A DNA stretch of 64,000 nt from Streptomyces anulatus (GCF_000721175.1 NZ_JOEZ01000008.1:124001-188000), one strand, 5' to 3'. Positions 15,399 to 26,904 are shown, counted from the stretch's first letter. Notes: a model not told the origin generated them from the sequence alone. Numbers and translations are program-made.

Positions 15399-16847
15399 GT
15401 GAGCGCAACCAGCCCGGCAGCCGTCGTCGTCCTCGCAGCGGGTGAGGGCACCCGCATGAAGTCGAAGACCCCCAAGGTTCTGCACGAGATCTCCGGGCGC
15501 TCGCTCGTCGGACATGTCGTCACCGCCGCCCGTGAGCTGGACCCCCAGCACCTCGTCGTGGTCGTCGGCCATGCCCGCGAGCAGGTCACCGCACACCTGA
15601 ACGCCGGCGACGCCCCCGTGCGCACCGCGTTCCAGGCCGAGCAGAACGGGACCGGGCACGCCGTCCGCATGGGTCTTGAGGAGCTGGGCGGGAGCGTCGA
15701 GGGCACCGTGATCGTCGTCTGCGGCGACACCCCTCTGCTGTCCGGCGAGACGCTCGGCGCGCTCGCCGCCACCCACGCCGCCGACGCCAACGCGGTCACC
15801 GTCCTGAGCGCCGAGGTCCCCGACTCCACCGGCTACGGGCGCATCGTGCGCGACCCGGCCACCGGTGCGGTCACCGAGATCGTCGAGCACAAGGACGCCA
15901 CCGACGAGCAGCGGGCGATCCGGGAGATCAACTCCGGGGTGTTCGCGTTCGACGGGCGGCTGTTGGGCGACGCGCTGGGCAAGGTGCGCACCGACAACAG
16001 CCAGGGCGAGGAGTACCTCACCGACGTGCTGTCCATCCTGCGCGAGGCCGGGCACCGGGTCGGGGCGTCCGTGGCGGGCGACCACCGCGAGATCCTCGGC
16101 ATCAACAACCGGCTCCAGCTGGCCGAGGCGCGCCGGCTGCTGAACGAGCGCCTGCTGGAGCGGGCGATGCTCGCGGGCGTGACCGTGGTGGACCCGGCGT
16201 CCACACTGATCGACGCGACGGTGACGTACGAGCGTGACGCCGTCGTGCATCCGGGGACGCAGCTGCTCGGCTCCACCCATCTCGCGGAGGACTCCGAGGT
16301 GGGGCCGAACTCGCGGCTGAAGGACACCGCCGTCGGGGCGGGGGCCCGGGTGGACAACTCCGTGACGGATTCGGCCCAGGTGGGGCCGGGGGCGTCGGTG
16401 GGTCCGTACGCGTATCTGCGGCCGGGGACGCGGCTGGGGACGAAGGCCAAGGCCGGTACGTACGTGGAGATGAAGAACGCGACGATCGGGGAAGGGACCA
16501 AGGTCCCGCATCTGAGTTACGTCGGTGACGCGACGATCGGCGACCACACCAACATCGGTGCGGCGAGCGTCTTCGTGAACTACGACGGCGTGGCCAAGCA
16601 CCACACGACGATCGGCTCCCACTGCCGTACCGGTTCGGACAATATGTTTGTGGCACCCGTCACGGTCGGGGACGGGGTCTACACCGCCGCCGGGTCGGTC
16701 ATCACGAAGGACGTGCCCGCCGGTTCGCTGGCCGTGGCGCGGGGCCAGCAGCGGAATATCGAGGGTTGGGTGGCCCGGAAGCGTCCGGGCAGCGCCGCCG
16801 CGCAGGCCGCTCAGGCGTCGTCGCAGGAGACCGACGGGCAAAGCTGA
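15399..16847 (+). CDS. glmU: GlmU, bifunctional GlcNAc-1-P uridyltransferase / GlcN-1-P acetyltransferase
   Basis: A 482-residue cytoplasmic enzyme. It acetylates glucosamine-1-phosphate and then forms UDP-N-acetylglucosamine for peptidoglycan. The N-terminal pyrophosphorylase domain carries LAAGEGTRMKSKTPK at the start, with CGDTPLL and GYGRI further on. The C-terminal left-handed beta-helix hexapeptide domain contains LRPGTRLGTKAK and HLSYVGDATIGDHTNIGA. A Gln/Ala-rich tail ends it. The GTG at 15399 places the nucleotide-binding loop at the normal position near residue 14. It is probably cotranscribed with, or just upstream of, prs, as in many actinobacteria. Confidence 0.97.
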   Translation: MSATSPAAVVVLAAGEGTRMKSKTPKVLHEISGRSLVGHVVTAARELDPQHLVVVVGHAREQVTAHLNAGDAPVRTAFQAEQNGTGHAVRMGLEELGGSVEGTVIVVCGDTPLLSGETLGALAATHAADANAVTVLSAEVPDSTGYGRIVRDPATGAVTEIVEHKDATDEQRAIREINSGVFAFDGRLLGDALGKVRTDNSQGEEYLTDVLSILREAGHRVGASVAGDHREILGINNRLQLAEARRLLNERLLERAMLAGVTVVDPASTLIDATVTYERDAVVHPGTQLLGSTHLAEDSEVGPNSRLKDTAVGAGARVDNSVTDSAQVGPGASVGPYAYLRPGTRLGTKAKAGTYVEMKNATIGEGTKVPHLSYVGDATIGDHTNIGAASVFVNYDGVAKHHTTIGSHCRTGSDNMFVAPVTVGDGVYTAAGSVITKDVPAGSLAVARGQQRNIEGWVARKRPGSAAAQAAQASSQETDGQS

Positions 16848-16966
16848 CCGGAAACAGGTGCGCCGGTGACGGCGTACCGTGATAGATGCTCACCCATTTC
16901 GGCTGGCTCGTTGCACATCGGGACCTATGCGTGCAGCGCCAGATACACGTCTGAGGAGACTGTGCT

Positions 16967-17944
16967 GTGACCGGGATCAAGACGACCGGCGAGAAGAAAC
17001 TGATGCTCTTCTCCGGCCGCGCCCACCCCGAGCTTGCCGAGGAGGTCGCCCATCAGCTGGGAGTCGGCCTCGTGCCGACGAAGGCCTTCGATTTCGCCAA
17101 CGGTGAGATCTACGTGCGCTTCCAGGAGTCGGCACGTGGCGCGGACTGCTTCCTGATCCAGAGCCACACGGCTCCGATCAACAAGTGGATCATGGAGCAG
17201 CTGATCATGCTGGACGCGCTGAAGCGCGCTTCGGCCCGCTCCATCACGGTGATCGTGCCGTTCTACGGGTACGCCCGCCAGGACAAGAAGCACCGTGGCC
17301 GTGAGCCGATCTCGGCGCGCATGGTGGCGGACCTGATGGCGACGGCGGGTGCGGACCGGATCCTCACGGTCGATCTGCACACGGACCAGATCCAGGGCTT
17401 CTTCGACGGCCCGGTGGACCACCTGTTCGCGCTGCCGATCCTGGCGGACTACGTGGGTGCGAAGGTCGACCGCTCGAAGCTGACGATCGTGTCGCCGGAC
17501 GCGGGCCGTGTCCGGGTCGCCGACCGCTGGTGCGACCGGCTGGACGCGCCGCTGGCGATCGTGCACAAGCGCCGTGACAAGGACGTGCCGAACCAGGTCT
17601 CCGTCCATGAGGTCGTGGGTAACGTCGAGGGCCGGGTCTGTGTGCTGGTCGACGACATGATCGACACCGGTGGCACGATCTGTGCCGCCGCGGACGCCCT
17701 GTTCGCGCACGGTGCGGAGGACGTCATCGTGACGGCGACGCACGGGGTGCTGTCGGGTCCGGCGGCGGACCGGCTGAAGAACTCGAAGGTGAGCGAGTTC
17801 GTGTTCACGGACACGCTGCCGACGCCGGGTGAGCTGGAGCTGGACAAGATCACGGTGCTCTCGATCGCGCCGACGATCGCGCGTGCGGTGCGTGAGGTGT
17901 TCGAGGACGGTTCGGTGACGAGCCTCTTCGAGGAGCAGGGCTGA
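16967..17944 (+). CDS. prs: Ribose-phosphate pyrophosphokinase (PRPP synthetase)
   Basis: A 325-residue class I PRPP synthetase making phosphoribosyl pyrophosphate from ribose-5-phosphate and ATP for nucleotides, His and Trp. Signatures visible: DFANGEIYVRFQES near the N-terminus, YGYARQDKKHRGREPI flexible region, VVSPDAGRVRVADRW-type flag/ribose segment (here IVSPDAG), and the PRPP loop VLVDDMIDTGGTI. The length is normal. GTG start after GAGGAG. It follows glmU by 119 bases, a conserved neighbourhood. Confidence 0.97.
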   Translation: MTGIKTTGEKKLMLFSGRAHPELAEEVAHQLGVGLVPTKAFDFANGEIYVRFQESARGADCFLIQSHTAPINKWIMEQLIMLDALKRASARSITVIVPFYGYARQDKKHRGREPISARMVADLMATAGADRILTVDLHTDQIQGFFDGPVDHLFALPILADYVGAKVDRSKLTIVSPDAGRVRVADRWCDRLDAPLAIVHKRRDKDVPNQVSVHEVVGNVEGRVCVLVDDMIDTGGTICAAADALFAHGAEDVIVTATHGVLSGPAADRLKNSKVSEFVFTDTLPTPGELELDKITVLSIAPTIARAVREVFEDGSVTSLFEEQG

Positions 17945-17954
17945 CAGCGGTGCT

Positions 17955-17972
17955 GATCACCCTTTGGTGATC
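17955..17972. terminator. Small dyad after prs
   Basis: A 7-bp inverted repeat, GATCACC-CTTT-GGTGATC, starts 11 bases after the prs stop and about 30 bases before the proposed rplY promoter. It could be a weak terminator or an operator. Confidence 0.45.
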
Positions 17973-17976
17973 CACT

Positions 17977-18049
17977 TTGGGGTGCGGCCTCCCCGCCGGG
18001 TAGACTCAGCGAGTTGCTCGGCGAGGGAGGCCGTACCTGTGTGTACGGC
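17977..18049 (+). promoter_or_regulatory. Probable rplY promoter and leader hairpin
   Basis: A TAGACT -10 box (18001-18006) has a TTGGGG-like -35 box 18 bases upstream (17977-17982). About 25 bases further on, a perfect 7-bp hairpin, GCCGTAC-CTGTGT-GTACGGC (18030-18049), begins a roughly 140-base untranslated leader before rplY. The long structured leader would suit autoregulation, but none is established here. Confidence 0.5.
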
Positions 18050-18151
18050 GGTCCGTTATCGACGCGCTCTTCGTAGCAGGCCTGTCGTGGGCCGGGTGAC
18101 CGTTCGTGTTCCGTCTCCCGACGGCTCACCCACCTGACGAGGAGTGCAACC

Positions 18152-18739
18152 ATGGCTGAGATCAAGCTCGCCAGCGAGGTCCGTACCGAGTTCGGCAAGG
18201 GCGCCGCCCGCCGTGTGCGTCGCGCCAACCGCGTTCCCGCGGTCGTCTACGGCCACGGCGCCGAGGCGGTCCACGTCACGCTGCCGGGTCACGAGCTGCT
18301 GCTGGCGCTGCGTACGGCCAACGTGCTGATCGGTCTGGAGATCGACGGCAAGGACGCGCTGGTCATCCCGAAGGCCGTGCAGCGTCACCCCCTCAAGGGC
18401 ACCATCGAGCACGTCGACCTGCTGACCGTGAAGCGCGGCGAGAAGGTCAACGTCGAGATCGCGGTGCACGCCGAGGGCGACCTGGCCCCGGGCGCCAACC
18501 TGCTCGAGTTCGTGCTGAACACGCTGCTCGTCGAGGCCGAGGCCACCCACATCCCCGAGTCCGTGACGGTCTCCGTCGCGGGTCTGGACGCCGGTGACTC
18601 GATCATCGCCAAGGACATCCCGCTGCCGAAGGGCTCCGTGCTCGCCGGCGACGAGGACGCCATCGTGATCCAGGTCGTCGCCGCGCAGGCCGAGGAGCCG
18701 TCCGCGGACGAGGCTGCCGAGACCGCCGCCGAGGCCTGA
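18152..18739 (+). CDS. rplY: 50S ribosomal protein L25 (CTC family, long form)
   Basis: A 195-residue L25/general stress protein CTC homologue that binds 5S rRNA. The N-terminal L25 domain reads EVRTEFGKGAARRVRRANRV. A TL5-like beta-domain follows (IEHVDLLTVKRGEKV, GVLAGDEDAIVIQVV-type), then an acidic Glu/Ala-rich tail. ATG at 18152 follows GAGGAG. A dedicated promoter and a 150-base leader precede it, and a strong terminator follows. Confidence 0.96.
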   Translation: MAEIKLASEVRTEFGKGAARRVRRANRVPAVVYGHGAEAVHVTLPGHELLLALRTANVLIGLEIDGKDALVIPKAVQRHPLKGTIEHVDLLTVKRGEKVNVEIAVHAEGDLAPGANLLEFVLNTLLVEAEATHIPESVTVSVAGLDAGDSIIAKDIPLPKGSVLAGDEDAIVIQVVAAQAEEPSADEAAETAAEA

Positions 18740-18799
18740 GCCTCACCGCTCACCGTTTCACCTGCACCACCTGCACCACGTGTTCCACCTGCTTGACTG

Positions 18800-18837
18800 A
18801 CGGGGTGGTGGTTCCCTTCCGGGAGCCACCGCCCCGT
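18800..18837 (+). terminator. Strong terminator between rplY and pth
   Basis: A 17-bp stem with two G-T pairs (left arm ACGGGGTGGTGGTTCCC, right arm GGGAGCCACCGCCCCGT) has a TTCC loop and ends in TTT. It separates rplY from pth, so pth needs its own promoter or read-through. Confidence 0.85.
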
Positions 18838-18887
18838 TTGCCTGCCATCCCCCTGGCTTTCCCTGCGTGCGAGGAGACCGAGCGCTG

Positions 18888-19481
18888 ATGTCCGACGCCA
18901 CCGACCCCTGGCTCATCGTGGGCCTGGGCAACCCGGGTCCCGACTATGCGGCGAACCGGCACAATGTCGGGTTCATGGTCGCCGATCTGCTGGCCGAGCG
19001 GATCGGCGGGAAGTTCAAGCGGGCGCAGAAGGCGCAGGCGCAGGTCCTGGAGGGGCGGATCGGCCCGCCGGGGCCGGCGAGCCGTCGGGTGGTCCTGGCG
19101 AAGCCGATGTCGTACATGAATCTGTCGGGCGGGCCGGTGACGGCACTGCGGGACTTCTACAAGGTGCCGACGGATCATGTCGTGGCGGTCCATGACGAGC
19201 TGGACGTCGATTACGGGATGCTGCGGCTGAAGCTGGGTGGTGGGGACAACGGGCACAACGGGCTGAAGTCGATGACGAAGGCGATGGGTCCGGACTATCA
19301 CCGGGTGCGGTTCGGGATCGGGCGGCCGCCGGGGCGGATGCAGGTCGCGGATTTCGTGCTGAAGGACTTCTCGTCGACGGAGCGCAAGGAGTTGGCGTTC
19401 CTGGTGGACCGGTCGGCGGACGCGGTGGAGTGTCTGCTGGCGGAGGGGCTGGAGCGGGCGCAGAGCGCGTACAACTCCTGA
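18888..19481 (+). CDS. pth: Peptidyl-tRNA hydrolase
   Basis: A 197-residue enzyme that cleaves the ester bond of peptidyl-tRNAs released by stalled ribosomes. Family landmarks: [20 protein letters not shown] (with the catalytic His in NRHNVG), [36 protein letters not shown] and [10 protein letters not shown]. The ATG at 18888 follows GAGGAG by 11 bases. Placement next to rplY is conserved among bacteria. Confidence 0.97.
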   Translation: MSDATDPWLIVGLGNPGPDYAANRHNVGFMVADLLAERIGGKFKRAQKAQAQVLEGRIGPPGPASRRVVLAKPMSYMNLSGGPVTALRDFYKVPTDHVVAVHDELDVDYGMLRLKLGGGDNGHNGLKSMTKAMGPDYHRVRFGIGRPPGRMQVADFVLKDFSSTERKELAFLVDRSADAVECLLAEGLERAQSAYNS

Positions 19482-19602
19482 GAGCCTCGCAGGTTCGTAC
19501 CGCGTCCCCGCCGCGGACAACTCCTGACATTCCTGGTGCTGGTGGGGCGTTTTTCGGCCACAGGTTGACCGGGGGTGCGGGTCTGGCCAAGGATCGGCCC
19601 CC

Positions 19603-20073
19603 ATGAAGCGGAGCTCTTCCCACCGCGCGGCGGTCGCGGGCCGCCGGGCGGCCATGGGGCTGGTCGTCCTGGTGCTGCTGGTCGCGGGTGCGTGGTCGTC
19701 GTGGGACACCGCGCACCACATCGTTCTGGCCAAGGGCCGTGACCATGGCACGGTGACGGTGGTGAAGTGCGGCGATGAGACGTGTACCGCTTCGTACGAG
19801 CCGGACGCGGTGTCGCGGGAGCGCCCGCGGGTGAGCGTGGGCCGGTCCGTCGCGGCGCGCGAGGGGGATCGTTTCCCCGTGGTGGTGAAGCCCGGTACCG
19901 ATGCGGTGGTCCGCACGGGGCTGCCGGGGTTTCTGCATGCCTGGTTGCCGCTGGGCGGGGCGTTGGTGCTGGCCGCGTTCGTGATCGGCGGCGGGCTGCG
20001 GCTGGCGCGGACGGCGTGGGGTGTCGGTACGGCAGGGGCGGTCCTGCTGGTGGCGACGTTCGTCGCGCTGTAG
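19603..20073 (+). CDS. Small membrane protein with extracytoplasmic beta domain
   Basis: A 156-residue protein of unknown function. One hydrophobic helix lies at residues 17-33. An extracytoplasmic stretch with a Cys pair (KCGDETCTASY) follows, then two further helices near 108-155. The layout resembles DUF3592-like proteins and the 170-residue protein at 51168-51680. It ends 28 bases before the stop of the convergent ppc gene. Confidence 0.75.
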   Translation: MKRSSSHRAAVAGRRAAMGLVVLVLLVAGAWSSWDTAHHIVLAKGRDHGTVTVVKCGDETCTASYEPDAVSRERPRVSVGRSVAAREGDRFPVVVKPGTDAVVRTGLPGFLHAWLPLGGALVLAAFVIGGGLRLARTAWGVGTAGAVLLVATFVAL

Positions 20074-20101
20074 CGGGACCGCCCCTGGGTCTTCCGTACG
20101 G

Positions 20102-22831
<2,730 letters not shown>

Positions 22832-23231
22832 AGTGTGCGGCTCCTTGCAGTGAATGAGGAGGTGCGTTCGCTTCGCCGTCCCCACGTGGGTGGTGGTGGG
22901 GACGGGTGGCGGGGTCCGGGGCCCTGCGGCTGGCAGCGGTGCTGTCGCCACGCCCCGACGAGCGGGTGCGGACCGCGCTGTCCGACGCTCCCAGGATAGG
23001 TGTCGTCGCAGGCGGCGTGTCCGTGGCCCCGGCGGGGGTCGCGGTCGCCGCCCGGGACACCCGGGCCCTTATCCCCTTACCCCATGGGCGGGCGGGCTAC
23101 CGCGTGTGACGGGCTGGAGCGGCCTCTCGTGTTGTGGGGCCCGTCACTGCCATACTTACCAAGCCGTAGGTTACGGAACCGTAGCCACGGCCGTCCGAAT
23201 ACCGCTCCCTCACCCTCCGAGGTATTCCCCT
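22832..23231. other. Divergent ppc / desaturase intergenic region
   Basis: This 400-bp non-coding gap holds the ppc promoter and, near its right end, the desaturase control region with overlapping TACGG/CCGTA repeats (listed separately). Apart from these, I see only GC-rich sequence without a clear gene. Confidence 0.6.
23164..23183. promoter_or_regulatory. Probable TetR operator of the desaturase operon
   Basis: Three half-sites in alternating orientation, CCGTA-GGT-TACGG-AA-CCGTA, lie about 50 bases before the desaturase ATG and just downstream of a CATACT -10-like box (23151-23156). The TetR gene is translationally coupled to the desaturase, so local autoregulation through this site is the obvious model, as for DesT-type fatty-acid regulators. 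Confidence 0.65.
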
Positions 23232-24227
23232 ATGCCGGGCACTCCCCATGCTCCCCGTGCGATCGACGAGACCGAGCCTCCCGAGGCCGCTGCGGCTTCG
23301 CTGCCCCCCGCCACGCTGGGCGGTGACAGGAAGCGGTCGATCGAGCAGTTCGCGCTTCTGGCGTTCATCGTGGTGCCGTTCGTGGCCCTGGTCGCGGCGG
23401 TGCCGCTGGCGTGGGGCCGGGGGGTGAGCTGGCTGGATGTGGGGCTGCTGGTGGCGATGTACTTCATCGGCTGCCACGGGATCACGATCGGCTTCCACCG
23501 GTACTTCACGCACGGTTCGTTCAAGGCGAAGCGGCCGTTGCGGATCGTGCTGGCCGTGATGGGCTCGCTGGCGGTGGAGGGGCCCCTGGTGCGGTGGGTG
23601 GCCGATCACCGCAAGCACCACCGGTTCTCGGACGCGGAGGGTGATCCGCATTCGCCGTGGCGGTTCGGGGAGAGTCTGCCGGCCTTGATGAAGGGGTTGT
23701 GGTGGGCGCACATCGCGTGGATGTTCGACGAGGAGCGGACGCCGCAGCAGAAGTACGCCCCCGATCTGATCAAGGACCCGGCGATCCGGGGGATCTCGCG
23801 TCACTTCCTCACCTTCACGGTCGTGTCGCTGGCGATTCCGCCGCTGGTCGGCGGTCTGGTGACGATGTCGTGGTGGGGTGCGGCGACGGCGTTCTTCTGG
23901 GGTTCGCTGGTGCGGGTGGCGCTGCTGCACCACGTGACGTGGTCGATCAACTCGATCTGCCACGCCGTGGGCAGGCGCCCCTTCAAGTCCCGTGACCGGT
24001 CGGGGAACGTGTGGTGGCTGGCGGTGCTGTCGTGCGGCGAGTCGTGGCACAACCTGCACCACGCGGACCCGACGAGCGCCCGGCACGGTGTGATGCGGGG
24101 GCAGATCGACTCCAGCGCCCGGCTGATCCGCTGGTTCGAGAAGCTGGGCTGGGCCACGGATGTGCGGTGGCCGGATGCCGCGCGTATCGACTCCCGGCGC
24201 ACGTCCGTACCGGTTGACGCGGCATGA
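23232..24227 (+). CDS. Acyl-CoA/acyl-lipid fatty acid desaturase
   Basis: A 331-residue integral-membrane di-iron desaturase that introduces a cis double bond into saturated acyl chains, tuning membrane fluidity. The three histidine boxes are intact: HRYFTH, HRKHH and HNLHH. Four or more hydrophobic segments surround them (for example FALLAFIVVPFVALVAAV). The ATG at 23232 is the first reasonable start after the operator-like repeats. The stop overlaps the TetR start (ATGA at 24224-24227). Confidence 0.93.
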   Translation: MPGTPHAPRAIDETEPPEAAAASLPPATLGGDRKRSIEQFALLAFIVVPFVALVAAVPLAWGRGVSWLDVGLLVAMYFIGCHGITIGFHRYFTHGSFKAKRPLRIVLAVMGSLAVEGPLVRWVADHRKHHRFSDAEGDPHSPWRFGESLPALMKGLWWAHIAWMFDEERTPQQKYAPDLIKDPAIRGISRHFLTFTVVSLAIPPLVGGLVTMSWWGAATAFFWGSLVRVALLHHVTWSINSICHAVGRRPFKSRDRSGNVWWLAVLSCGESWHNLHHADPTSARHGVMRGQIDSSARLIRWFEKLGWATDVRWPDAARIDSRRTSVPVDAA

Positions 24228-24910
24228 TTGACGACGTGGCGACCGACGGCAGCACGAGCAGCGAGAAGAGCAGTCCTTCCCCCTCCCGCCGGGCCCGGCG
24301 GGTCCGGATGACGGGCAAGGAGCGCCGCGAGCAGCTGCTGGACATCGGGCGCGCCCTGTTCGCCGACAAGGGTTTCGAGGGCACGTCGGTGGAGGAGATC
24401 GCGGCGCGTGCCGGGGTGTCCAAGCCGGTGGTGTACGAGCACTTCGGCGGCAAGGAGGGCCTGTACGCCGTGGTGGTCGACCGCGAGATGCGTCAGTTGC
24501 TGGACATGGTGACGGGGGCGCTGACGGCGGGCCACCCGCGCGAGCTGCTGGAGCAGGCGGCGTTCGCGCTGCTGGACTACATCGAGTCGTACACGGACGG
24601 TTTCCGGATCCTGGTGCGGGATTCGCCGGTGGCGCAGTCGACGGGCACGTTCGCGTCGCTGATCAGCGATATCGCCACGCAGGTGGAGGACATTCTGGGC
24701 ATGGAGTTCAAGGCCCGGGGTTTTGATCCGAAGCTGGCCCCGCTGTACGCGCAGGCGCTGGTCGGAATGGTGGCGCTGACGGGCCAGTGGTGGCTGGACG
24801 TGCGGAAGCCGAAGAAGGCGGAGGTCGCCGCCCATCTGGTGAACCTGTGCTGGCACGGGCTGGAGAACCTGGAGGCGAAGCCGCGGCTGATAGGTCACCG
24901 GAAGAGCTGA
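24224..24910 (+). CDS. TetR-family regulator coupled to the desaturase
   Basis: A 228-residue TetR repressor. The N-terminal HTH reads EEIAARAGVSKPVVYEHFGGKEGLY (given in parts: EEIAARAGVSKP, VVYEHFGGKEGL), followed by an all-helical ligand domain. Coupling to the desaturase by a 4-base overlap and an operator-like repeat upstream suggests it senses acyl-CoA or membrane saturation and represses its own operon. The first 25 residues are Ser/Arg-rich and may mean that a later start is used. Confidence 0.92.
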   Translation: MIDDVATDGSTSSEKSSPSPSRRARRVRMTGKERREQLLDIGRALFADKGFEGTSVEEIAARAGVSKPVVYEHFGGKEGLYAVVVDREMRQLLDMVTGALTAGHPRELLEQAAFALLDYIESYTDGFRILVRDSPVAQSTGTFASLISDIATQVEDILGMEFKARGFDPKLAPLYAQALVGMVALTGQWWLDVRKPKKAEVAAHLVNLCWHGLENLEAKPRLIGHRKS

Positions 24911-25012
24911 TCGTGTCCCCCTTCCCCTGTTCGTCACCCGTTGTGATGACGGGTGCGGATTTCCCGCCGTAGTGTGGTCGGGAGGGCAGAGGATTCGTCC
25001 ATGGGAGGAACC

Positions 25013-25618
25013 ATGACCGCCGAGCCGACCACCGCGCACAGCTCCCGCTGGCCGGTGCCCCCGCAGGACGGATACACCGTGGACGATCTGTTCACGCTGC
25101 CCGATCTCCCGCCGCACACAGAGCTGATCGACGGGAGCCTGGTTTTCGTGAGTCCGCAGCGCAAGTTCCACAGCATGGTGATCGATCTGCTGATGGCAGG
25201 GCTGCGCAGTACAGCACCGCCGGAGGTGAAGATCCGCCGCGAGATGACCGTGGTGCTGGACCGGCGGAACGGGCCGGAGCCGGATGTCTCCGTCGTTCGC
25301 AGCGAGGCTGACAAGAAGGGGATGGAGCAGACGTCGTACGCCGCCGCCGACGTCCTCCTCGCCGTCGAGGTCGTCTCCCCCGACTCCGAGGCCCGCGACC
25401 GTGAGGCCAAGCCGCACAAGTACGCGACCGCCGGCATCCCGCACTTCTGGCTGGTGGAGATGACGGGCACCGACCAGCACCCCGTCGTACGGGTCTACGA
25501 GCTGGATCCGGTGACGAAGGCGTACGCGCTGACCGGGATCCACCACGACCGGCTGAAGACGGGCGTGCCGTTCCCGGTGGACATCGACGTCTCGGCGGAC
25601 GCGCTCAAGGAGCTGTAG
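25013..25618 (+). CDS. Uma2-family (DUF820) endonuclease-like protein
   Basis: This 201-residue Uma2/DUF820 protein has a PD-(D/E)XK-type fold. Likely active-site positions are PEPDVSVVR (Asp), LLAVEVVSPDSEARDREAK (Glu and Lys), and the following HKYATAGIPHFWLVE. Uma2 proteins are abundant in Streptomyces and cyanobacteria; their biological role is not established. The ATG at 25013 follows GGGAGGA. The DNA shows no sign of mobility around it. Confidence 0.88.
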   Translation: MTAEPTTAHSSRWPVPPQDGYTVDDLFTLPDLPPHTELIDGSLVFVSPQRKFHSMVIDLLMAGLRSTAPPEVKIRREMTVVLDRRNGPEPDVSVVRSEADKKGMEQTSYAAADVLLAVEVVSPDSEARDREAKPHKYATAGIPHFWLVEMTGTDQHPVVRVYELDPVTKAYALTGIHHDRLKTGVPFPVDIDVSADALKEL

Positions 25619-25628
25619 CGCCCTTCGG

Positions 25629-26006
25629 TCACGCGTCCGGCTCCAGGTACTCCAGCCGGTTGCCGACCGGGTCGTGGGCGTGGAAGCGCCGGTGGCCGGG
25701 GAGGTTGTCGTCCCATGCGACGTGGACGCCGTGGGCCTCCAGGCGGGCCGCGTATTCCACGATTCCCGTCACACGCAGTCCGGGGTGGGCCTTCTTCGCG
25801 GGGCGGAAGTCCTCCTCGACGCCCAGGTGGAGCTGGACCGGGCCGGCGGCGAACCAGCAGCCGCCGCGGGCGGCGAGCACGGGGGGTTTCGGGATCTCGG
25901 TCATGCCCAGGGCTTCGGCGTAGAAGGCGCGCAGGGCGTCCTCACAGCCGGGCGGGGCGGCGAGCTGTACGTGGTCGACGGCGGTGAGGCCCACCGAAGC
26001 GGTCAC
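25629..26006 (-). CDS. VOC (glyoxalase/bleomycin-resistance fold) protein
   Basis: A 125-residue single-domain vicinal-oxygen-chelate protein: AVDHVQLAAPPGCED at the start, FYAEALGMTEIPKPP, and HDPVGNRLEYLEP at the end, with potential metal ligands His and Glu. The reaction is unknown. It starts at a GTG overlapping the tam stop (GTGA, 26003-26006), so it is coupled to tam and shares the MarR-controlled promoter. Confidence 0.88.
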   Translation of the reverse strand: MTASVGLTAVDHVQLAAPPGCEDALRAFYAEALGMTEIPKPPVLAARGGCWFAAGPVQLHLGVEEDFRPAKKAHPGLRVTGIVEYAARLEAHGVHVAWDDNLPGHRRFHAHDPVGNRLEYLEPDA

Positions 26007-26815
26007 GGCTTCCCCTTGCGGGCGACGGCGAAGATGCGGCGGAACGGGAAGACCGTGCCGTACGGGCCGGGCGGGTAGGCCTCGCGGAGCAGGTCGCGGT
26101 ATTCGGTGACGAACGCGTCGCGGGCCCCGGGGTCGTCGGCCAGGGCGGTGAGGACGGGGCGCAGGGCGGTGCCCTTGACCCAGTCGAGGACCGCGTCGTC
26201 GCCGTGCAGGGTCTGGAGGTAGGTGGTCTCCCAGACGTCGGCCGTGCAGCCCAGGTCGCGGAGGCGGGTGAGGTAGTCGGTGGGTTCCAGGACGGAGGCG
26301 GTGCGGTCGCCGATGCCGTGGAGCAGGGGGCGCCAGCGGTCGGACTCGCGGAGGCCTGCCAGGAGGGTGTGGCTGGGTGCGGTGAAGTTGCCGGGGACCT
26401 GGAAGGCGAGGGTGCCGCCGGGGGCGAGGGCGTCGAGCCAGCGGGGGAAGTGTGCGGCGTGGCCGGGGATCCACTGGAGTGCGGAGGTGGAGACGATCAG
26501 GCCGTACGCCTCGGTCGGCTCCCAGGTCGCGGCGTCGGCCTCGGCGAAGTCGAGGAGGGGCGGCCGGGTGTGGGCGGCGGCTTCGGCGAGCATGTCGCGG
26601 GAGGTGTCGTAGCCGGTGATGCGGGCGTTCGGCCAGCGGTCCGCGAGGAGGGCGGTGACGTTGCCGGCGCCGCAGCCGAGGTCGGCGATGCGGGGTGCGG
26701 GGTGGCCGGGGAGGGTGCCGATGTGGGCCAGAAGGTCGTGGAAGGGGCGGGTCCGGTGGTCCGCGTGGCGCAGGTACTGCCGCGGATCCCAGGTGGGCTC
26801 GGTCACGGGCGTCAT
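26003..26815 (-). CDS. tam: Trans-aconitate 2-methyltransferase
   Basis: A 270-residue SAM-dependent class I methyltransferase with motif I IADLGCGAGNVTALL, motif II-like DFAEADAATWEP and STSALQWIPG. The overall sequence follows the Tam family, which methylates trans-aconitate, an inhibitor of aconitase. The ATG at 26815 (MTPVTEPTWDPRQYL) is the family-like start; an upstream one at 26839 would run into the operator. Divergent MarR gene and operator imply regulation. Confidence 0.87.
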   Translation of the reverse strand: MTPVTEPTWDPRQYLRHADHRTRPFHDLLAHIGTLPGHPAPRIADLGCGAGNVTALLADRWPNARITGYDTSRDMLAEAAAHTRPPLLDFAEADAATWEPTEAYGLIVSTSALQWIPGHAAHFPRWLDALAPGGTLAFQVPGNFTAPSHTLLAGLRESDRWRPLLHGIGDRTASVLEPTDYLTRLRDLGCTADVWETTYLQTLHGDDAVLDWVKGTALRPVLTALADDPGARDAFVTEYRDLLREAYPPGPYGTVFPFRRIFAVARKGKP

Positions 26816-26840
26816 GGAGAACAGGATCACGCCCAGCATC

Positions 26841-26870
26841 TCTTGATGTCAAGACACTTGAATTCAAGAG
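26841..26870. promoter_or_regulatory. Double MarR operator between tam and marR
   Basis: Two palindromes lie 15 bp apart centre to centre: TCTTGATGTCAAGA (26841-26854) and CTTGAATTCAAG (26857-26868). CTTGA/TCAAG half-sites are typical of MarR-family operators. They sit in the 89-bp divergent gap, so one dimer pair could control both tam/VOC and the MarR gene. Confidence 0.85.
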
Positions 26871-26904
26871 ACTTCATATCGAGGGACCCTCTACACTGAT
26901 CGAT

